NCBI RefSeq assembly: GCF_001625195.1 | Contig: NC_054390.1 | Span: 9,087,222 to 9,151,221 of the forward strand | Direction of reading: 5' to 3' | Length of the DNA: 64,000 nucleotides | From: Drechmeria coniospora | Lineage: Eukaryota; Ascomycota; Sordariomycetes; Hypocreales; Ophiocordycipitaceae | Shown here: positions 1 through 11,667 of the stretch, piece by piece | Layout: each line of letters begins with the position of its first letter | Numbering within the stretch: position 1 is the first letter of the stretch | Position numbers and translations under genes: made by a program | Notes under the pieces: model-generated | Told to the model about the DNA's origin: nothing | Databases searched by the model: none | Seen by the model: the letters and a program-made list of their open reading frames with translations, nothing else

Positions 1-1137
1 TCGGCTTCATGTGAGTGCCGTGACGACCCTCGTGCTGCCCTTTCAAGCTTGCGCTCACGCACCCGCCATTGCAGCCTCCTCGGCATCGTCCTCAACTGCG
101 GGGGGACGCCCGACCGCGGATACATTGGCGGCGAGTTCTGGAACAACCCGGGTGCCTTTCACCACGGGCTCAAGGGCCTCTGCAGCGTCTTCGTCACCGC
201 CGCCTTTGCCTTTACCGGCACCGAGCTCGTCGGCCTGGCCGCGGCCGAGACGGCCAACCCGCGGAAATCGCTCCCGACGGCCATCAAGCAGGTGTTTTGG
301 CGCATCACCCTGTTCTACATCGTCGCCCTCACCCTCGTCGGCCTGCTTGTTCCCTACAACAACCCTCGGCTCATGGACTTTGACAGTCCCGCCGACGCCA
401 AGGCCTCGCCCTTCGTCATCGCCATCGAGGAGGCCGGCATCGAGATCCTCCCCTCGGTCATGAATGCCGTCATCCTCATCGCCGTCTTGTCCGTCGGCAA
501 CTCGGCCGTCTTCGGTTCCTCGCGAACCCTCGTCGCCCTCGCCAAGCTCAACCAGGCGCCCAAGATCCTCGGCTACGTCGACAAGAGAGGCCGGCCCCTC
601 GTCGCCATCGCCGTCGCCGCCGCCTTTGGCCTGCTCGCCTATCTCGCCGGCATGCAGTACCAGACCAGCGTCCTCGACTGGCTCCTCGCCATCTCCGGCC
701 TCTCCACCGTCTTCACCTGGGCCTCCATCTGCCTCTGCCACATCCGCTTCCGCCGCGCCTGGGCCTACCACGGCCGCAGCCTGAGCACCATACCTTGGGT
801 CTCCCAGGTCGGCGTCCTAGGCTCCTACTGCGGCCTCGCTCTCAACCTTCTCGTCCTCGCCGCCCAGTTCTGGGTCGGCGCCTTCCCCATCGGCTGGGAG
901 GTCCTGAGCGCCAGCAAGATTGCCCAGACCTTCTTCCTCAGGTACATGGGAGTGCCCATCGTCGTCACCTTCTACCTATCCCACAAGCTCCTCTACGGAA
1001 CCAAGTACGTGAGGATCCGCGATATGGATGTCGACACCGGTCGCCGCGATTTCAACCTACCCATCCTTCTCGCCCAGGAGGACGAGGAGCGTGCGTCGTG
1101 GCCCCGATGGAAGAAATTTTACAAGCTCCTCTGCTAG
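1..1137 (+). CDS. Amino-acid permease, GAP1-like, 3' part (5' end outside window)
   Basis: This is the C-terminal part of a plasma-membrane proton-coupled amino-acid permease of the fungal YAT group (APC superfamily). Exon sequence at 1-10 is followed by an intron at 11-74 (donor GTGAGT, acceptor GCAG) and a long exon at 75-1137. Splicing restores the read-through FILLGIVLNCGG, a conserved permease segment. The visible part, about 356 residues, contains the AFTGTELVGLAAAE region (family signature around TM6) and several further hydrophobic helices. It ends in a charged cytosolic tail, WPRWKKFYKLLC. Substrate specificity cannot be read from this fragment; GAP1 and INDA1-type general permeases are the nearest families I recognise. 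The gene converges with the NTF2-like gene downstream. The family and the splice site are clear; the start lies outside the window. Confidence 0.93.
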   Translation, partial: SASCECRDDPRAALSSLRSRTRHCSLLGIVLNCGGTPDRGYIGGEFWNNPGAFHHGLKGLCSVFVTAAFAFTGTELVGLAAAETANPRKSLPTAIKQVFWRITLFYIVALTLVGLLVPYNNPRLMDFDSPADAKASPFVIAIEEAGIEILPSVMNAVILIAVLSVGNSAVFGSSRTLVALAKLNQAPKILGYVDKRGRPLVAIAVAAAFGLLAYLAGMQYQTSVLDWLLAISGLSTVFTWASICLCHIRFRRAWAYHGRSLSTIPWVSQVGVLGSYCGLALNLLVLAAQFWVGAFPIGWEVLSASKIAQTFFLRYMGVPIVVTFYLSHKLLYGTKYVRIRDMDVDTGRRDFNLPILLAQEDEERASWPRWKKFYKLLC

Positions 1138-1963
1138 CACCTATCCGTCTGCTCTTCATTCCCCGCCATTTGTGTGTTTGGCCGCATTGTCGTTGTCGTT
1201 CTTTGCCAGCGCGCTCGCTCGTGGTGTGTCGTGGCTCTTTTTTTGGCCCTCATTGTTGGCTTGGGAAGGTTGGATCATGTGGCGATAGTATGTCTGGAGA
1301 AATGGCACGGCGTTTCCTAGGTTATGAATTCACAATCGATGGAAACTGCCCCTCGCGATGTAGTTGTCGTACATGCAATCGCCATGAGAAATCATTCCTG
1401 GGCCGGTGTGAGACAACATCGGCTTCTCATTCATACACAACGGTTACGCTTTCAACCCAACCAAGATGAAATCATCGACATCGCATTTCTGGTCACGCAA
1501 CGGGCCGTCCACAATTACTCGATGAGGAAATCTACAGATATGACGCATCGCCTTGCAAGATCCTCGAGATACCTGTACTTGTTTCAATAATGTGCAAGTC
1601 TTGCTACAATTGTCCGTATCAACAGCGCCAACAACAGATACAAGAGAAAGCCACTCAATTCCTCTAACCGTTTCCATTGTCCGGAAAAAAAAAGGCGACA
1701 GGATGCCGCACAAAGACGGGATGCGCCGTAGGGGTCGCGACGAGAGGACTAGATACGAAAGACGTGCCCCGTTCGGATGGGACATCGACCGGCCCTTGCA
1801 TCATGCGCTGGGCCAAGAATGCCTGGGACCAAAATTCGAATCACCAAGGACCGAGCTTTCTTATGGGCCATGCTCCGCGCAGTGGCCTGCAGGCGTCAAA
1901 ATTCAGGGGGGGCGCCTGGAGATGCCCTCGTCCGGATCCGAACTCGGCAACGGTGGAGGAGTT
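1138..1963. other. Convergent intergenic region between permease and NTF2-like gene
   Basis: This holds the 3' flanks of two converging genes. The reading frames here are weak or are antisense shadows of the neighbouring gene. A short A-run lies near 1685-1693. I see no RNA gene, repeat family or conserved protein. Confidence 0.6.
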
Positions 1964-3773
1964 TCAATAGTCCCAAAGGTTCTGTTTGGCGCTCTTTTGG
2001 GCGGCCGCAACGTTGCCCTTCCGGCCACCCGTGGGCTGGGGCACCTCATCTTCGCCGCCGCCGTAGAGCCAGTTCCTCTCGGTGCCCTTCCTGCCGCCCA
2101 TGCCGTCGCCGGCAATGTTGATGCCTTCCTGCTCCTCGCCGGCACCGCCGTAGAGCCAATCTCGGTTGGTGCCCTTCTTGCTTCCCATGCCGTCGCCGGC
2201 AACGTTGATCTTGGTATGCTCCTGCGTCTTCGCTCGGGGTTGGTTCTCCTTTTGGGAGGCGGGCGATTTGTCGTACGAGGACCAGTTGGCGTCCATCATC
2301 TTGACGGCCTTGGCGTGGGTTTTGGCGCCAGCCTGAGGCTCAAGAGGGCCAGGCGAAGCGTCCGTCATGGCAAAGTGGGCGTCAAAGTCCTTGGTACGGT
2401 CCTTGAGGTTGGTGATGTTGCCCAGCGCACGCTTGGGGCCGGCCGCCTCCTCCTCGTCGTCGTCCTTGTGGAGCCCGTGAGCATCGGTATGCATGGCACC
2501 CCGCGGCTTGGTGTCGGACCGGTCCTGATAGGGGAGCCGCTCGCCATCGTCCTGGAGTTCAAAGTGCGTCTCGGCATCCCGACGGCCCTTTCCGGCATGC
2601 TTCTCGTCGCCTTCCTCCTCGTTGACGGCCTCCGTGTCCCAATGACGAACGTCCTGGTGACGGAAGATCTTGGTTCGCTGCGCCTTCTGGGGCGTGACAA
2701 AGTCGTCAAAGGACCACTGGCTGTCGTGCTTGGTCTTGGGCCGCTGGTGATGCGACGATGCCCGTTCCGGGTGGTCCTGGGGGTCGGAGCCGTCGGCAAA
2801 GTTAAAGTGTTCGTACTTCTGAGGGTTGGGACGAATGTAGCTGTTAGCCTTGTTCTTGGGCTCTTCGTCGTCGTCGTCGTCGACGTCCTGCGCCGGGCCG
2901 TTGGGGCCGTCAAAGATTCGCATGGGCTGGAAGTTTTTGCCCTGACCGGCCTTGGAGGGCGACATGGATCGATCGCGAGGGGTGTGGGGATCGTCGGCGT
3001 GAGGCTCATCGCCCAAGATCTCGGCGAAATCGCGTTGGCGGGGTCGACTGCCCGCGTAAGGCGAGACGACGGCCGCCCCCTCGGCCGCCTCCAGCTCCTC
3101 CCTCGGACCGAAAAGTTTCAGCGACGCATGGGGGTCGCGCAGTGCGTTGGTGGAGCTTTCGCGGGTGCGGTTGACGAGATCGTTGTGGCTCTGCGGCGCC
3201 CGGGTGGAGGCGGGGCCGACGACCTTGAGGCAAGACTGGATCATGGTGAGTTGCTCTCGGCCGTCCTTGATGGGCCAGTTGCGTCCGTTCTTGCCGATGA
3301 TTTCGACCTGCTTGAGGAGCGAGCCTTGATCCCACTGCTGACGGATCTGGGCAATCCTGCCCTCGCCGTCGAAGGAGACGATGTGCAGCTGCGGAGAGGA
3401 CCAAGTCAGCACGGGACAAGGGCTTCCCATGGAGGACGATGAATGCAAAGACGCCGGTCGAACGTACAATTGGCAAGTAGGCGACGCGATCCGAGAGGAA
3501 GTTGTCGTCGAGGCCAGGCAGGTAGGCTCCGCCACTCGTCTGGAATTCGAGTGCGGTATGGAGCTCGAAAGCAACAACGTTGCCGCCGTCGATTACGTTC
3601 AGGATGTCCTGCTTCTTCTTGATGACCTGCTTCTGCAGGGAGTTGAGGTGCTTGATGATGTCGGTCGCGCCCGAAACCGTCGTCGTCGTCGTGACATAGT
3701 GCAGCGTAGCCTTGTCTGCCAGCAACGAAGTACTGGGACTCGCGAGGAACTGCTTGTAGGTTGCGGCAGCCAT
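1964..3773 (-). CDS. NTF2-like domain protein with disordered charged tail
   Basis: Two exons, 3773-3468 and 3388-1964, joined in phase 0 across a 79-nt intron (donor GTACGT, acceptor CGCAG), encode 576 residues. The start is the first ATG of a frame that opens with MAAATYKQF. Residues about 1-165 read as an NTF2-like cone-shaped fold split by the intron (exon 1 ends DRVAYLPI, exon 2 begins LHIVSFDGEGRIAQIR). Such folds bind partners or small ligands; no catalytic residues can be assigned. The rest is low-complexity, acidic and basic. Near the C-terminus two copies of an I-N-[VI]-A-G-D-G-M-G motif, each followed by a W-L-Y-G-G segment, lie at about 496-517 and 525-546; the protein ends QNLWDY. 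I recognise it as a conserved filamentous-fungal protein without a settled function. The fold call is from sequence pattern only. Confidence 0.8.
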
Positions 3774-4270
3774 GGCGAGGTCGAGGGTGATGACTGTGTG
3801 TTGTTTCACTTTCCAGGGGGTCGTTGCTGGATATTTTGGGGAGTGAGGGGGGGGGGGGGAGAGGTGTCGCAAGTGACGCTGCAACTGTTGATGTTGTTGC
3901 CGTCGTGTGCTAGGAGTACCGAAACGTCTGGTGGTCGTTGTAGTGGAGAAAAGGGGAAGGGGGGGGGGGGGGGCGGAGAGCGGAACTGGGTCGCGACACG
4001 ATCAGGAGGAGGAGACGACAGCGCGTGAGCGGGAGGCGTTAATGCAGGATGAGAGAGAGATATGAGGCCCGGGTTCTGGGTTCTAGCTTGTGGATTTGTT
4101 GGCGCCGTGGTGGGTGCCTGAAAGGTACTAGTACAGTACTTCCAGCATGCACTACGTAGCGTGTGCTATCCATGTACATACATGTACTTAAGTACTTGTG
4201 CATGCCCAGGACACGAAGCTCTGGAAATGCAGAAAAATAGAGGTAACCACGGGAATCAATGTGCCTCCTA

Positions 4271-4296
4271 GCAGCAGCAGCAGCAGCAGCAGCAGC
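4271..4296. repeat. GCA trinucleotide microsatellite
   Basis: An uninterrupted run of GCA (CAG) triplets, almost nine units, lies in the NTF2-like/VPS10 intergenic region. It is not inside a supported gene. Confidence 0.9.
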
Positions 4297-5087
4297 GGTA
4301 GCAGCGATTGTCTTGATTCTTCGTACATGAACTCTGCTCTACTCAATATTGGAACGAGAATACAACAGTGACTCTTGTTTGCATGGATATTCATTGTTAG
4401 GGTGCACTTCCTTGCCGCGGTGGCGACCCCTGGTCCGAATCCCTGAATCCTGTACTTGGGCCTGTCGCCCCTGGACTCGAGAAAACAACGGCAGGACCCT
4501 CGGCAGCGGGGGGCGAAGACGAAAAGGAAGTCGAAAGATGGATTTGATGAGGACCGGAGCTCGATTTTGAAGGACGAATCGAGATGTTGCCGTTGATTAT
4601 TGGTGTTTTCCATGTTTGTGTTGACGGCTGAGTCAATTTCAGGAAAGGGCGTTTCGCTCAAGGCTCGCTTCTCCGTCTTTAGTGCTCGGTGGGCTTCAGC
4701 TGGTGCCTGCTGGGCCTAATTTCCAGGTACTCGTGGTGCTAGCAGCTATTATCTTGTTCACTAATCCTCGCTGGGTGTTTTTGCCAGCCATGGCCGCGAC
4801 TCGGTTGCCTCGCAACGGACGGCAGCAGTCGAATCGGTACCTGCCAGCGCCACGCGCGGAGGTAACCCTTGTGGCATGTACATGACTATACATATAGGTA
4901 CTTGCGGCAACTTGAAAATTTCCCGCCAAGACAGGTACTCGCATGTATTTGGGGGTGCTCCGTATTGCCTGCGCGTGTTGTCCATGTACTCGAGTAAGTA
5001 CGGAGTACTTGTGAGGTAAGTAAGTGCAGTAAGTACGGAGTAATACTGTACAGGTATAATTAACCCGTACGTGCTAATCAACACAGC

Positions 5088-5101
5088 ACGGAGTACTCCG
5101 T
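5088..5101. repeat. 14-bp perfect palindrome from the intergenic motif
   Basis: ACGGAGTACTCCGT equals its own reverse complement. It is two half-motifs (CGGAGTAC and GTACTCCG) sharing the central GTAC. Similar palindromes occur at 42721, 50536, 53777 and 63471. Confidence 0.85.
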
Positions 5102-7061
5102 ACAGTGTGGTGTAGTACTAGCTATTAATATTAATATTAATATTATTACCATGAACTGTACGAGTACAGAGTACGGAGTCGACATTGACGCATTTCTTCA
5201 GAGATGTGGCGAAGAGGGTTTGTCTGTACCGACTAGGTGTTTACGAGTAACGTTTGCGAGATGACGCAGGCCACAGCATGTCCTTGCTACTCCGTACTAT
5301 TAGTAGACATCTACAAGAAATGCGTGCGCGGCAGGTCCCGACTTGGATTGAACCATGCACGAATGCTCCGTACTGGGCTCCGTAGCTACTGTAGCATTGT
5401 AGGCGGTCAATGGGCACGCGATGCATGCATGTTCCATCGCGGAAGCCGGGTGGCGAACCTAGCTCGATGCAACGATACGACACAATTACAAGTGCAGCAG
5501 AAGATCGCCAGCCATCGATCGGACGCATCTCCATCGCTGCTCCTTCGATTCTTTGTGGACTGCCGGCCGCAACCCCTGATGACGGGCGATCCATTGGTCG
5601 AAGACGACCAACACACCACCACTATTTTGCCAGTCCCCTGGGCCTCCAAGGTAGCAGGACATACTGTACGGTCCAGAACTCGTGCTCGTGCGAGGACGAA
5701 TGTGCACCTGCATGTGCATCCTGCTCCGAGAACTGTTGGGAGTGGGTGAGTCGGTTCGATGGAGGGTTGATTCGGAACCTTTGTTGTGCCTGCGTCACAA
5801 ACCTTCCTTCCAACAGATGACCTGCGATGCTCTACTCGACCGTAGGCTCCTTTCCAGGTGCCCATGTCATGGTAGGCGTAGCTGCTCCGTACCAGAAGGG
5901 AACCTGCCCGTATGCATTGGACGACGTCTATTGAGCACATCTGCTGTTCTGTCGTTCTCCTGCACCGATAATCATTACGCGTGATTCGTCCATGAATAGT
6001 ACTTACTGTCTTGAGAGGTGTTGCCTGGAAGATCTTGGTGCTGGCAGACAAACGGCCCTGACAGACCTCGCCAGGTTCACCAACAGGCAGCAACACTCAC
6101 ATAACAGGCACACGTCCTTGCACAAGAAATATGGTGTGTTTGTTTGGGCGACTGAATGTGCCAGAGTTACGTGGCTCCTGAGCGCCATTCGACCGACGAT
6201 TGTCAAGAGGACGCGCACTGTACGGTACTGTACGGAGTACTTACAAGAACACCTATTGGAAGTACGGAGTACCTTGTCGAGTGCTAGCAATTAGGAAAAA
6301 ATACATGTACATACGCACTACGGAGTACTTGTGGTCAAGTACTTACTTATGCGGGAACCATGCCACCCGTGTGTACTCCGTACTGTACTTGGTTGTGCGG
6401 AAAACTCCATGTGCGTTACGTACCAGTGCAGCGCCACGCACTCGGGTCGTTGGCATGCAGGATTGCTCGCTCGATTGGTGCGTACGAAATTTGTAGTGTC
6501 CTAGGTATCTCTCGACGGAGCAATGTGTGCATACATGTACTCTTTACGGAGTAATACATGTATTAATTAATATTTCTTGTATTGCAAATCTGAGCACGGA
6601 GTGTTGGTAGGAAGACAAGTACCTAGGACGAGACTATCGCGTGGTTCGGACTAAGTACCAAGGTACGAACTACCGGGGACAGCTCGGTACCATTTGCTGC
6701 TAATATCAAAGTACCGATTACTTGCAGCTACCACTAACTGGTTACGTAGTAGCCATACAAGCCCAAGTACCCAACTGCACTGTAGGCAATTACCCAGTCC
6801 TCCTTCGACTCCGACCAAGTCTGGCCTCACCCGCGCCTGGCCACTTCAACCGGACACATCATCGACAACGGCATCGGCCTCCCTCCTCTCCATCCCCAAT
6901 TGATACGGGCGGGCCCGCCATCGCACCCGAAGCCCACCTCCGCCTCACCCAGGCCTGGAAGGGAACGAATCCGTCCGACGAGCGTCGAGCTCTCCGTCCT
7001 AGCCTAGCTTGCCCTGGTTCATGGTCGACGCCGCGGGCCTCGCCACCTCGCCTCGCCAACC

Positions 7062-10000
7062 ATGAGGTCACGAGAAGCACCATGGCGCATCCTGCTCGTG
7101 CTCGTGGCCCTCTGGGCCTCGATGGCCCTCGCCAAGGATGCGCCTAGCATGGCCGTCAACGCCTTCAAGCACCCGCCCTTGTTCCTCAGCTACTTCGAGG
7201 ACAGCAACGTCATCGTCTTCCACGACGTCGAGGAGGGCAACATCTACCGCTCCAGCGACGCCGGCGTCAAGTGGGATCGCGTCGGCGGCATCCCCGAAGG
7301 AAAGTCGGTCGTCCTCGTCATGCACGCGGCCGATCCCTCGACCGCCTTCGTCCTGACGGCGAGCGACACCCACTACAAGACCGAGGACCGCGGCGAGACG
7401 TGGAAGAAGTTCGAGACGCACTCGCTGGCAAGCAAATTCCAGGCCGAGGTGCTCATCTTCCACGCCGACGACCCGAACCGAATCATCTTCAACGGCATGG
7501 ACTGCAAAGGCATCTTCTGCGCCGAGCAGGCCATGTACACGACCGACGGCTTCAAGACCATCAAGCAGCTGCGCTCCCACACCGTCGGTTGCTGGTGGGC
7601 CAAGTCGGCCAAGCACTTCACCACCGGCGACGCCGAGCTCGACAAGTCGAGGACTCTCTGCATCGTCAAGGATCCCTTCTCCTTCTTCCGCGCCGACCAG
7701 CGGCTACTCGTCTCCGACAGCTACTTCGCCGTCGTCGACGGCCAGGTGCAGGAGTTTGAGCCCAACGTCGACTCGAGCAGGGGCGTGTCCGGCGTCATGA
7801 ACCTCGCCAGCGTCAAGAAGTACCTCCTCGTCGCCACCTCGTCGGCCCACAGCGACGAGATGGCCCTCTACGTCACCGACGACACCCTCCGGTGGCACCG
7901 CGCCGAGTTCCCCAAGGACGACAGCCACGACCACTCCCACCGCATCAGCCAGGGGGCCTACACCGTCCTCGAGAGCACCAACTACAGCATCCAGATCGAC
8001 GTCATGACGGCCCAGCCCTCGAACCCCATGGGCGTCCTCTTCACGAGCAACTCCAACGGCACCTACTTCACCGAGAACATCCCCTACACGAACCGCAACG
8101 CCAAGGGTCACGTCGACTTCGAGAAGATCTCGGGCATCCAGGGAATCTTCCTCGTCAACGTCGTCGACAACGGCCAAGACGTCCAGAAGAAGGGCAAGGA
8201 CGACAAGGCCGTCGTCTCCAAGATCACCTTTGACGACGGCAGAACCTTCCACGAGGTCAAGGCCGGCGGCAAGCGGCTGCACCTCCACTCCATCACCGAG
8301 CTCGACAACGTCGGCCGCGTCTTCTCGAGCCCCGCGCCCGGCCTCGTCATGGGCAACGGAAACACGGGCAAGTTCCTCGAAAAGTTCGTCGACGCCGACC
8401 TCTACGTCTCCGACGACGCCGGCCTCCACTGGAAGAAGGCGCTCGACGGCCCCCACAAGTACGAGTTTGGCGACTCGGGCTCCGTCCTCGTCGCCGTCAA
8501 GGACTCCAAGAAGGAGGACGTCGCCGAGATCTCCTACTCCCTGAACCACGGCGAGGACTGGAAGACGGTGCCGCTCCCCGACGGCCTGGCCGTCAAGCCC
8601 CACGTCCTCACGACGACGCAGGATTCCACGAGCCTCAAGTTCCTGCTCATCGGCGAGAAGAAGACGGAGTATCAGATCGTCACCATCGACTTCGAAGGCC
8701 TCAACGAGCGCACCTGCGAAGCCGAGGACATGGAGGACTGGCACGCTCGGGTGGACGACGACGGAAAGCCCAGCTGCATCATGGGTCACAAGCAGACGTA
8801 CCGCCGCCGCAAGAAGTCGGCCGACTGCTTCGTCAAGCACGAGTTCAAGGACCCCGTCCCCCAGACGGAGGACTGCGAGTGCTCCGACGCCGACTTCGAA
8901 TGCGACTTCAACTTCCGCCGCGACCCCGACGACCACGCCAAGTGCATCAAGGCCGGCCCCGTGGTGGTGCCCGACGGCGCCTGCAAGGACGGCGCCGACG
9001 CGACCTACAAGGGCTCCAGCGGCTGGCGTCTCATCCCCGGGGACACGTGCAAGAGGGGCCAAGGCAAGCAGAAGGACGACCTCGTCGAGAGGAAGTGTTC
9101 CGAGGGCGCGTCCAAGCCTCGCCCTCCGGCGAGCGACAAGGTGACGAGCACGCCCTTCACCTTCGACTCGAAGCTCAACGACTTTGAAATGATCTATCTC
9201 GAACGGAGCGGCTCGAGCGCGTCGACGGACGAGACGGTCATCGTCCGCCCCGTCCAGTACAGGGGCGACGGGCTCATGGTGGTCGAGTACAAGCTCTGGG
9301 TCTCCCACGACCACGGCAAGGAGTGGGAGCGCATCCTCGAGGGCGAGAAGATCGAAGGCATCTACCCCCACCAGCACTTCACCGACGTCGTCTTCTTCAC
9401 GACCAAGACCGACGTCGTCATCTACAGCATCGATCGCGGCCACACCTTCCACAAGTTCAAGGCGCCCTCGACGCCCAACCCGGGCAGTTCCCCTCTCGGC
9501 TTTCACCCGGACAAGAAGGACTGGCTCATCTGGGTGGGCGTGAAGTGCGAGGAGGTCGGCAAGAGCGATTCGTGCTTCAAGGAGGCCTCCATCTCGACCG
9601 ACCGCGGCGACAGCTGGAAGACGATGCACCGCTACGCCGAGAAGTGCGAGTTCACGGGCAACTCGGCCTACCCGTACCGCAGCCAGCGGCAGATCGTCTG
9701 CCTCGTGAGGAAGGAGGAGAAGAACGACAGCCCGCTGACGGTCACGACGAGTGACGACTTCTTCGAGGCCGACAGGACGAGGTTCGACGGCGACGTGGCC
9801 AACTTCGCCACCATGAGCGAGTTCATCGTCCTGGCCACCAAGGACGACAAGTCGGACGACATGCGCGCGCTCGCGAGCCTCGACGGCAAGAAGTTCGACC
9901 AGACGCACTACCCGCCCAACTTCCGCGAGGGCCACGAGAACCAGTACACGCTGCTCGACAGCTCGACGCACGCCATCAACCTGTTTGTGCGGACCGAGGG

Positions 10001-11667
10001 AGGCGCCGACCGCCAGTACGGCTCCATCATCAAGAGCAACTCCAACGGCACGAGCTACGTGCTCAGCGCGTCCAACGTCAACTGCGACGACCAGCCCTAC
10101 GTCGACTTCGAGAAGGTCTCGGGCCTCGAGGGCGTCGTCCTCATCAACGTCGTGACAAACACGGAGAAGAAGGAGAAGACCAAGATCCTGCAGACCAAGA
10201 TCTCCCACACCGACGGTTCCGAATGGGCCCACCTGGCGCCCCCGGCCAAGGACGTCGACGGCAAGGTCTACCCCTGCAGCAGCGCCAGGGGCGACAAGTC
10301 GTGCGCCCTTCACCTCCACCACTACACCGAGCGCGACGACAAGCGCAAGACGTTTGCCGCCGACACGGCCATCGGCCTCATCTTCGGCATCGGCAACGTC
10401 GGCCCGAGCCTCGGCGACATCAAGGACGCCGACACCTTCCACTCGACCGACGGCGGCGTGACCTGGTCCAACACGAAGAAGGGCCACTGGACCTGGCAGT
10501 ACGGCGACCAGGGCTCGGTCATCGTGCTCGTCCAGCGGGCGACGCGCGCGAACCCGGTCAAGACCAAGATGGTCTCGTACTCGCTCGACCAGGGCAAGAC
10601 TTGGCACGACCACGAGTTCACCGACAGCGAGGTGACGGTGCTGGACATCACGACGCTCAAGTCGGGCACCTCCCGGAACTTCCTCGTGTGGTGCAAGCCG
10701 AGCAGCGGCCAGAGCTTCTCGGTCAACCTCGACTTCACCGGCCTGGCGGACAAGGCGTGCAAGTTCGACAAGGACTCGCCCTCGGAGAGCGACTACGACC
10801 TGTGGTCGCCGAAGCATCCGCTCCAGGACGACGACTGCCTGTTCGGCCACGTCGCGAGGTACCTCCGGAAGAAGCCGGATCGCAAGTGCTTCAACGAGCA
10901 GAGCCTGCAGAGGCTCTACGATCACACCGACTGCCAGTGCAGCCGTCGCGACTACGAATGGTAAGCAGTTCCTTGACATCCGCACGGCAACCGCCGGGAG
11001 CGTCGCAGCGGGGGACCGTGACTGACCGACCTGCAGCGCCTACAACTTTGAGCTCGACGGCCACGGGCAGTGCAACCTCGTCGCCGGCCTCGACCCCCTG
11101 TCAGGGAAGGAGTGGTGCGCCCAACACAAGAACGAGACGTCCTGGTTCGAGCCTACGGGGTACCGCCGGGTGCCCCTGTCGACGTGCAAGGGCGGCAACG
11201 AGCTGGACAAGACGTCGACGGAGCATCCCTGCGACGGCCACGAGGAGCAGTTCGAGAAGAGCCACCGCACGTCGGGGCTGGTCATCTTCTTCGCCGTCGT
11301 CATCCCCTTCGCCATTGCCGGCGCCATCGGCTGGTACGTCTTCCGCAACTGGGACGGCAAGTTTGGCCAGATCAGGCTCGGCGACCAGTCGGCGACGTTC
11401 GACAGCGACCGGCCCTGGGTCAAGTACCCCGTCATCGCCGTCTCGGCCGTCGGCGCCGTGCTCGTGGCCCTCCCCGTCATCGCCACGAGCCTCTGGAGGT
11501 CGGTGGCGAGTTCGTACGAGAGGCTCGGCAGCCGCCGCGGCCGGAGCTGGTTCTCGAACGGCCCACGAGCCTTCACCACCCGCAGCAGCTTTTCACGCGG
11601 CGACTATGTCGCCGTCGCCGACGACGAAGGCGAGCTGCTGGGCGACGACAGCGACGAAGAGGTATGA
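7062..11667 (+). CDS. VPS10: Vps10/sortilin, vacuolar protein sorting receptor
   Basis: Two exons, 7062-10960 and 11037-11667 (76-nt intron, donor GTAAGC, acceptor TGCAG, split codon TGC), encode 1509 residues. This is the late-Golgi type I receptor that sends carboxypeptidase Y and other cargo to the vacuole and recycles via retromer. A signal peptide (about 1-24, ending SMALA) precedes two Vps10 beta-propeller domains. Many Asp-box repeats mark the blades, for example SSDAGVKW, TEDRGETW, SDDAGLHW, STDRGDSW and STDGGVTW. Each propeller is followed by a Cys-rich 10CC module (C-E-A-E-D-M-E-D-W near residue 550; C-K-F-D-K-D near 1235). Exon 2 encodes a transmembrane helix (SGLVIFFAVVIPFAIAGAIG), a second hydrophobic stretch and an acidic cytosolic tail. 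Length and order match fungal Vps10. The first ATG directly precedes the signal peptide. Confidence 0.97.

Larger units (their letters stand above)
3774..7061. other. Large divergent intergenic region rich in GTAC/CGGAG motif
   Basis: About 3.3 kb separate the divergent NTF2-like and VPS10 genes. Reading frames here are short and overlap on both strands, without family resemblance. The region holds G-runs near 3848 and 3960, a GCA trinucleotide repeat, AT-rich patches (about 5120-5150 and 6555-6575) and many copies of the 11-mer GTACGGAGTAC or its complement (for example 4998-5008, 6230-6240, 6262-6272 and 6373-6383). Promoters of both genes must lie at its ends, but I cannot place specific sites. 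Confidence 0.6.

Noticed and set aside
1553..3442. 629-codon plus-strand open frame
   Set aside because: It is antisense to the NTF2-like gene and has no family character; it is open because the real frame avoids stop-complement codons.
4425..4470. Possible tRNA T-arm (GGTCCGAATCCC)
   Set aside because: It lacks the GTTCGA core, and I could not find matching D-arm, anticodon arm and acceptor stem.
7704..10985. 1093-codon minus-strand open frame
   Set aside because: Shadow of VPS10; the product is Val/Leu/Asp/Ala-rich with no domain.
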